A DNA stretch of 64,000 bases from JAVJUS01 sp040220455. Lineage in GTDB: Bacteria > Pseudomonadota > Alphaproteobacteria > DSM-16000 > Inquilinaceae. Below, in pieces: positions 61,511 through 64,000 of this stretch (within the stretch, counting starts at the first letter, position 1; every line of letters starts with the position of its first letter). The stretch spans positions 1 through 64,000 of the forward strand of contig JAVJUS010000080.1 in assembly GCA_040220455.1 (NCBI GenBank), read 5' to 3'. The translations under genes and the position numbers were made by a program. The notes under the pieces are model-generated. The model worked only from the letters and a program-made list of their open reading frames with translations. It was not told the DNA's origin and did not search any database.

Positions 61511-62404
61511 TCAGAACCGGCCGGCCTGGAAGTCCCGGGCGGCCTGCATGAGTTCCTCGCGCGTGGTCATCACGAACGGACCGTAGCGCGCCACGGGCTC
61601 GTCGATCGGGCGGCCGGCGACGACGAAGAGGCGGGTCGTCTCCCCGGCCGCGGCGACCAGGGCGACGGCGTCGCCGTCGGACAGCACCGCGGCGTGGCCG
61701 GCCTCGACGCGGCGGGCGTCATCGCCGATCGTCGCCGCGCCGTCGAGCACGTAGACGAAGGCGGCGTGGCCGGCCGGCAGGGCGAGCAGGCGCTCGGTCC
61801 CGGCCGGCAGGGCGATTTCCCCGATCACCGGGTCGACCGGGCCCTCCGGCACCGCGCCGTCCAGACCGTCCAGCGTCCCGGCGACCGCGCGGACATGCAC
61901 GCCGTCGGCATCCGTACGCTCTGGAATGTCGCCGGCCTGGAAGTCCTTCCAGGAGGCGGGCTGCATCTTGTGGGCGGCCGGCAGGTTGAGCCAGAGCTGC
62001 ATGCCGCGCATGCGACCTTCCTTCTGCTCCGGCATCTCGGAGTGGACGATGCCGCTGCCGGTGGTCATCCACTGCACGCCGCCGGGGCCGACGACGCCCT
62101 CGTTGCCCTTGTTGTCCCGGTGGCGCATCCGGCCCTCGATCATGTAGGTGATCGTCTCGAAGCCGCGATGCGGATGGTCGGGAAAGCCGGCGATGTAGTC
62201 GTCCGCCGACTCCGAGCCGAACTCGTCGAGCATCAGGAACGGCCCCACCGAATCGAGCCCCGGCTGGCCGACGATGCGCTTGAGGCGCACGCCCGCGCCG
62301 TCGCTCGCCGGCATGCCGGCGACGACCTTGGCGACCCGGCGCGGCGCGGTGGCTTCGGTCCCGGGGGTGCCGGGGGTGGACGGCGTGACGGGAGCGGCGG
62401 TCAT
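61511..62404 (-). CDS. Pirin family protein
   Basis: 297 residues. Bicupin fold; metal ligands in HPHRGFETITYMIEG (His77, His79) and IVHSEMP (His121, Glu123), with GGVQWMTTGSGI between. Bacterial pirins include quercetin dioxygenase-like and regulatory members. AGGAGGGGATC before ATG 62404. The N-terminal about 20 residues are Pro/Thr rich. No linked partner except the lactonase on the same strand 146 bp upstream. Confidence 0.88.
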   Translation of the reverse strand: MTAAPVTPSTPGTPGTEATAPRRVAKVVAGMPASDGAGVRLKRIVGQPGLDSVGPFLMLDEFGSESADDYIAGFPDHPHRGFETITYMIEGRMRHRDNKGNEGVVGPGGVQWMTTGSGIVHSEMPEQKEGRMRGMQLWLNLPAAHKMQPASWKDFQAGDIPERTDADGVHVRAVAGTLDGLDGAVPEGPVDPVIGEIALPAGTERLLALPAGHAAFVYVLDGAATIGDDARRVEAGHAAVLSDGDAVALVAAAGETTRLFVVAGRPIDEPVARYGPFVMTTREELMQAARDFQAGRF

Positions 62405-62550
62405 GATCCCCTCCTTCGGCCCCTCGGGCGAGGGGCGGTTCGGCGTTTCGCTGGAGCATAGATGCGCCGGATCGGCGCCGTCGCCAATGGGCGACGCCGG
62501 CACAAGATCGTGCGCGAGCGGAAACGACGGGGCAGGGACCGGGGCCGCGC

Positions 62551-63438
62551 CTATCCCGCGAAGGCCGGCTCGACACGGCCGGCGACGCCCGGCTCCAGCG
62601 CGAACAGGCCGCCTGCGTGGGGCGCGCGGGCGAGGTCGGCGTCCGAGGTGTCGACCCGCGCGGTGGTGACATAGAGCGTCGCCAGGTCCGGGCCGCCGAA
62701 GCAGCAGCTCGTCACGTTGGCGGCCGGGATCGGGATCTCGCGGTCGATCGTCCCGTCCGGGGCGTAGCGCGTGATCCGCCAGCCGGCCCAGTGGGCGTTC
62801 CAGACGAAGCCTTCGGCATCTACGGTCAGCCCGTCGGGAAAGCCCGCTCCCTCCGGCAGTCGGGCGAAGACGGCGCGATCGCCGACATTGCCCGACGCGT
62901 CGACCGGATAGCGCCAGATCGTCGCCGCAAAGCTCTCCGCGAAATACATCGCCGTGCCGTCGGTCGAGAAGGCGGGGCCGTTGGAGACGACGAACGGCCC
63001 GTCGATCTCCGTGACCGAGGCGTCCGGGTCGATGCGGAACAGATGGCCGCGCGGCACCGCCTCCGGCTGGTCGTTGGAGCCGATCCAGAGCCGGCCGGCC
63101 GGGTCGACCTTGCCGTCGTTGAGCCGCGTGCCCGTCTCGTTGGCCAGCGGCCACGCGATCTCCCCGCCCGCGTCGATCCGCTCCCCGTCGAAGGCCAGCA
63201 CCCGGCGCGCGGTGGCGAGCAGGTAGCCGCCCGAGGCCCGGCGGGCGAGGCAGGCGACCGGCTCGCCCGTATCGCCGGGCAGCACCGTGTCGGTGCCGGT
63301 CGCGGGATCGAAGCGATGGACCGCGCCGGCCGGGATGTCCACCCAGAACAGGACCTGCCGGTCGGGGCACCAAAGCGGCCCCTCGCCGAGCTCGGCGCGC
63401 GCATCGGCGACCAGGCGGACGGCGGTCTCCTCGCTCAT
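62551..63438 (-). CDS. SMP-30/gluconolactonase family protein
   Basis: 295 residues, six-bladed beta-propeller. Motifs: ELGEGPLWCPDRQVLFWVDIPAGAVHRF (metal Glu), NDGKVDPAGRLWIGSND and FPDGLTVDAEGFVWNAHWAGWRITRYAPDG, which include the metal-binding Asn and Asp. It hydrolyses a sugar or organic lactone. The divergent FadR-type gene and palindrome at 63507-63521 suggest regulated sugar-acid use; the substrate is not known. Confidence 0.88.
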   Translation of the reverse strand: MSEETAVRLVADARAELGEGPLWCPDRQVLFWVDIPAGAVHRFDPATGTDTVLPGDTGEPVACLARRASGGYLLATARRVLAFDGERIDAGGEIAWPLANETGTRLNDGKVDPAGRLWIGSNDQPEAVPRGHLFRIDPDASVTEIDGPFVVSNGPAFSTDGTAMYFAESFAATIWRYPVDASGNVGDRAVFARLPEGAGFPDGLTVDAEGFVWNAHWAGWRITRYAPDGTIDREIPIPAANVTSCCFGGPDLATLYVTTARVDTSDADLARAPHAGGLFALEPGVAGRVEPAFAG

Positions 63439-63506
63439 CGGCTCCTCCCATCTCGCGACTGTTCCCACGATCGCATGCGAATTGGCTTGAAGGCGAGCGC
63501 ATGCTT

Positions 63507-63521
63507 TGTATACCGTATACA
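63507..63521. promoter_or_regulatory. FadR/GntR-type operator
   Basis: T-GTATAC-C-GTATAC-A, a 15-bp palindrome around a central C, between the divergent lactonase and GntR genes, 23 bp before the GntR ATG. Shape fits FCD-type GntR regulators. Confidence 0.6.
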
Positions 63522-63543
63522 GAATACAGGAGAAACCCCGCGC

Positions 63544-64000
63544 ATGCTCGACCGCCTCGAGTCCCCTGCCGGTCCGACCGGCGAGGCCGGCCCGATCCGC
63601 CGCCGCACCATCGCGGAGGAGGTCGCCGACCGGATCATCATGGCGATCGCCGCGCGCGACCCGGCGCCGGGCGACCGGGTGGTCGAGCAGGAGATCGCGG
63701 CGCGCTTCGGCGTCAGCCGCATTCCCGTGCGCGAGGCGATGCACAAGCTGGAGACCCAGGGCGTGCTGACCTCCGCGCCGCGCCGGGGCACGCGGGTCGC
63801 GCCCTTCGACGAGCGCAAGATCGACGAGGTCTACGAGGTCCGCGTGGCGATGGAGAAGATCCTTCTGCGCCACGCCCTGCCGCGCTTCGCCGAGGATCCG
63901 TCGCTGATCGAGCCGCTCGACCGGCTGATCGCGGCGATGGGCCAAGCCGGAACCCATGGAGACACGGTCGCGGTCAACCGCGCCGATCTCGACTTCCACC
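63544..64000 (+). CDS. GntR/FadR-family regulator with FCD domain (3' end outside window)
   Basis: 152 residues visible. Winged HTH at about 18-85 (IAEEVADRIIMAIAARDPAPGDRVVEQEIAARFGVSRIPVREAMHKLE) followed by the start of a helical FCD ligand domain (YEVRVAMEKILLRHAL). ATG 63544 follows AATACAGGAGAAACCCCGC with a ribosome site. Divergent from the lactonase, with a palindrome between, so it probably controls it and itself. Confidence 0.85.
   Translation, partial: MLDRLESPAGPTGEAGPIRRRTIAEEVADRIIMAIAARDPAPGDRVVEQEIAARFGVSRIPVREAMHKLETQGVLTSAPRRGTRVAPFDERKIDEVYEVRVAMEKILLRHALPRFAEDPSLIEPLDRLIAAMGQAGTHGDTVAVNRADLDFH

Overview
The window reads as a chromosomal segment of a GC-rich (about 70 % by eye) alphaproteobacterium, probably from the Rhodospirillales in the broad sense. 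The evidence is the set of alphaproteobacterial marker genes: an NDUFA12-type complex I accessory subunit next to mlaD, a DUF2155 gene and aat-accC-accB-aroQ; an RcdA/DUF1465 cell-cycle protein; a B12-dependent ribonucleotide reductase (NrdJ); a MetH split into two ORFs behind an ArsR-methyltransferase fusion and metF; a DUF1127 protein; and short palindromic intergenic repeats. No rRNA, tRNA, CRISPR array, phage or intact insertion sequence was seen.

Layout. 1-6.9 kb: the 5' part of a polysaccharide-export (SLBB) gene, an N-carbamoylputrescine amidase, a MarR regulator, a quinone-detoxification pair (WrbA, glutathionyl-hydroquinone reductase) with a divergent LysR regulator, and a DMT transporter. 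7-15.6 kb: argS, a TetR-methyltransferase-GNAT module with two palindromic operator candidates, a small secreted protein, an SLC13/TrkA-C permease, an orphan Hin-type HTH protein and a second secreted protein. 15.7-20.6 kb: a complete BMP-type (nucleoside-like) ABC importer. 20.8-28.1 kb: a divergent Rho factor, a GST, a 3-hydroxyacyl-CoA dehydrogenase, a three-gene TRAP transporter, a small membrane protein and a 57-residue protein embedded in repeats. 28-32.4 kb: nrdJ with tandem NrdR-box-like sites. 32.4-39.5 kb: flavodoxin-like and DUF1127 genes, NDUFA12-mlaD-DUF2155 converging on aroQ-accB-accC-aat, and an FAH-family gene. 39.5-43.3 kb: an AT-rich promoter with a 24-bp imperfect palindrome driving a PLP decarboxylase, a rhizobitoxine-type desaturase and a DMT exporter. 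This is the best candidate here for an undescribed small-molecule system. 43.3-47.1 kb: two acyl-CoA synthetases. 47.1-48.3 kb: two candidate small RNAs with strong terminators, then a small heat-shock gene with a possible RNA thermometer. 48.5-54.3 kb: rcdA, patatin and 3-hydroxybutyrate dehydrogenase, maiA, a HAD hydrolase, mlaC and mlaA. 54.6-60.6 kb: the methionine/SAM-cycle operon. 60.6-64 kb: an AlkB-like dioxygenase, pirin, an SMP-30 lactonase and the start of a divergent FadR-type regulator.

Two families of palindromic repeats recur between genes. Their GTAG/CTAC ends supply the TAG stop codon of four genes, and one copy appears to have been interrupted by a 72-bp hairpin element flanked by CTAG. 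Envelope lipid maintenance (mlaA/C/D), fatty-acid synthesis (accBC), C4/ketone-body metabolism (bdhA, hydroxyacyl-CoA dehydrogenase, acyl-CoA ligases) and B12-dependent enzymes (NrdJ, MetH) are the recurring functional themes.
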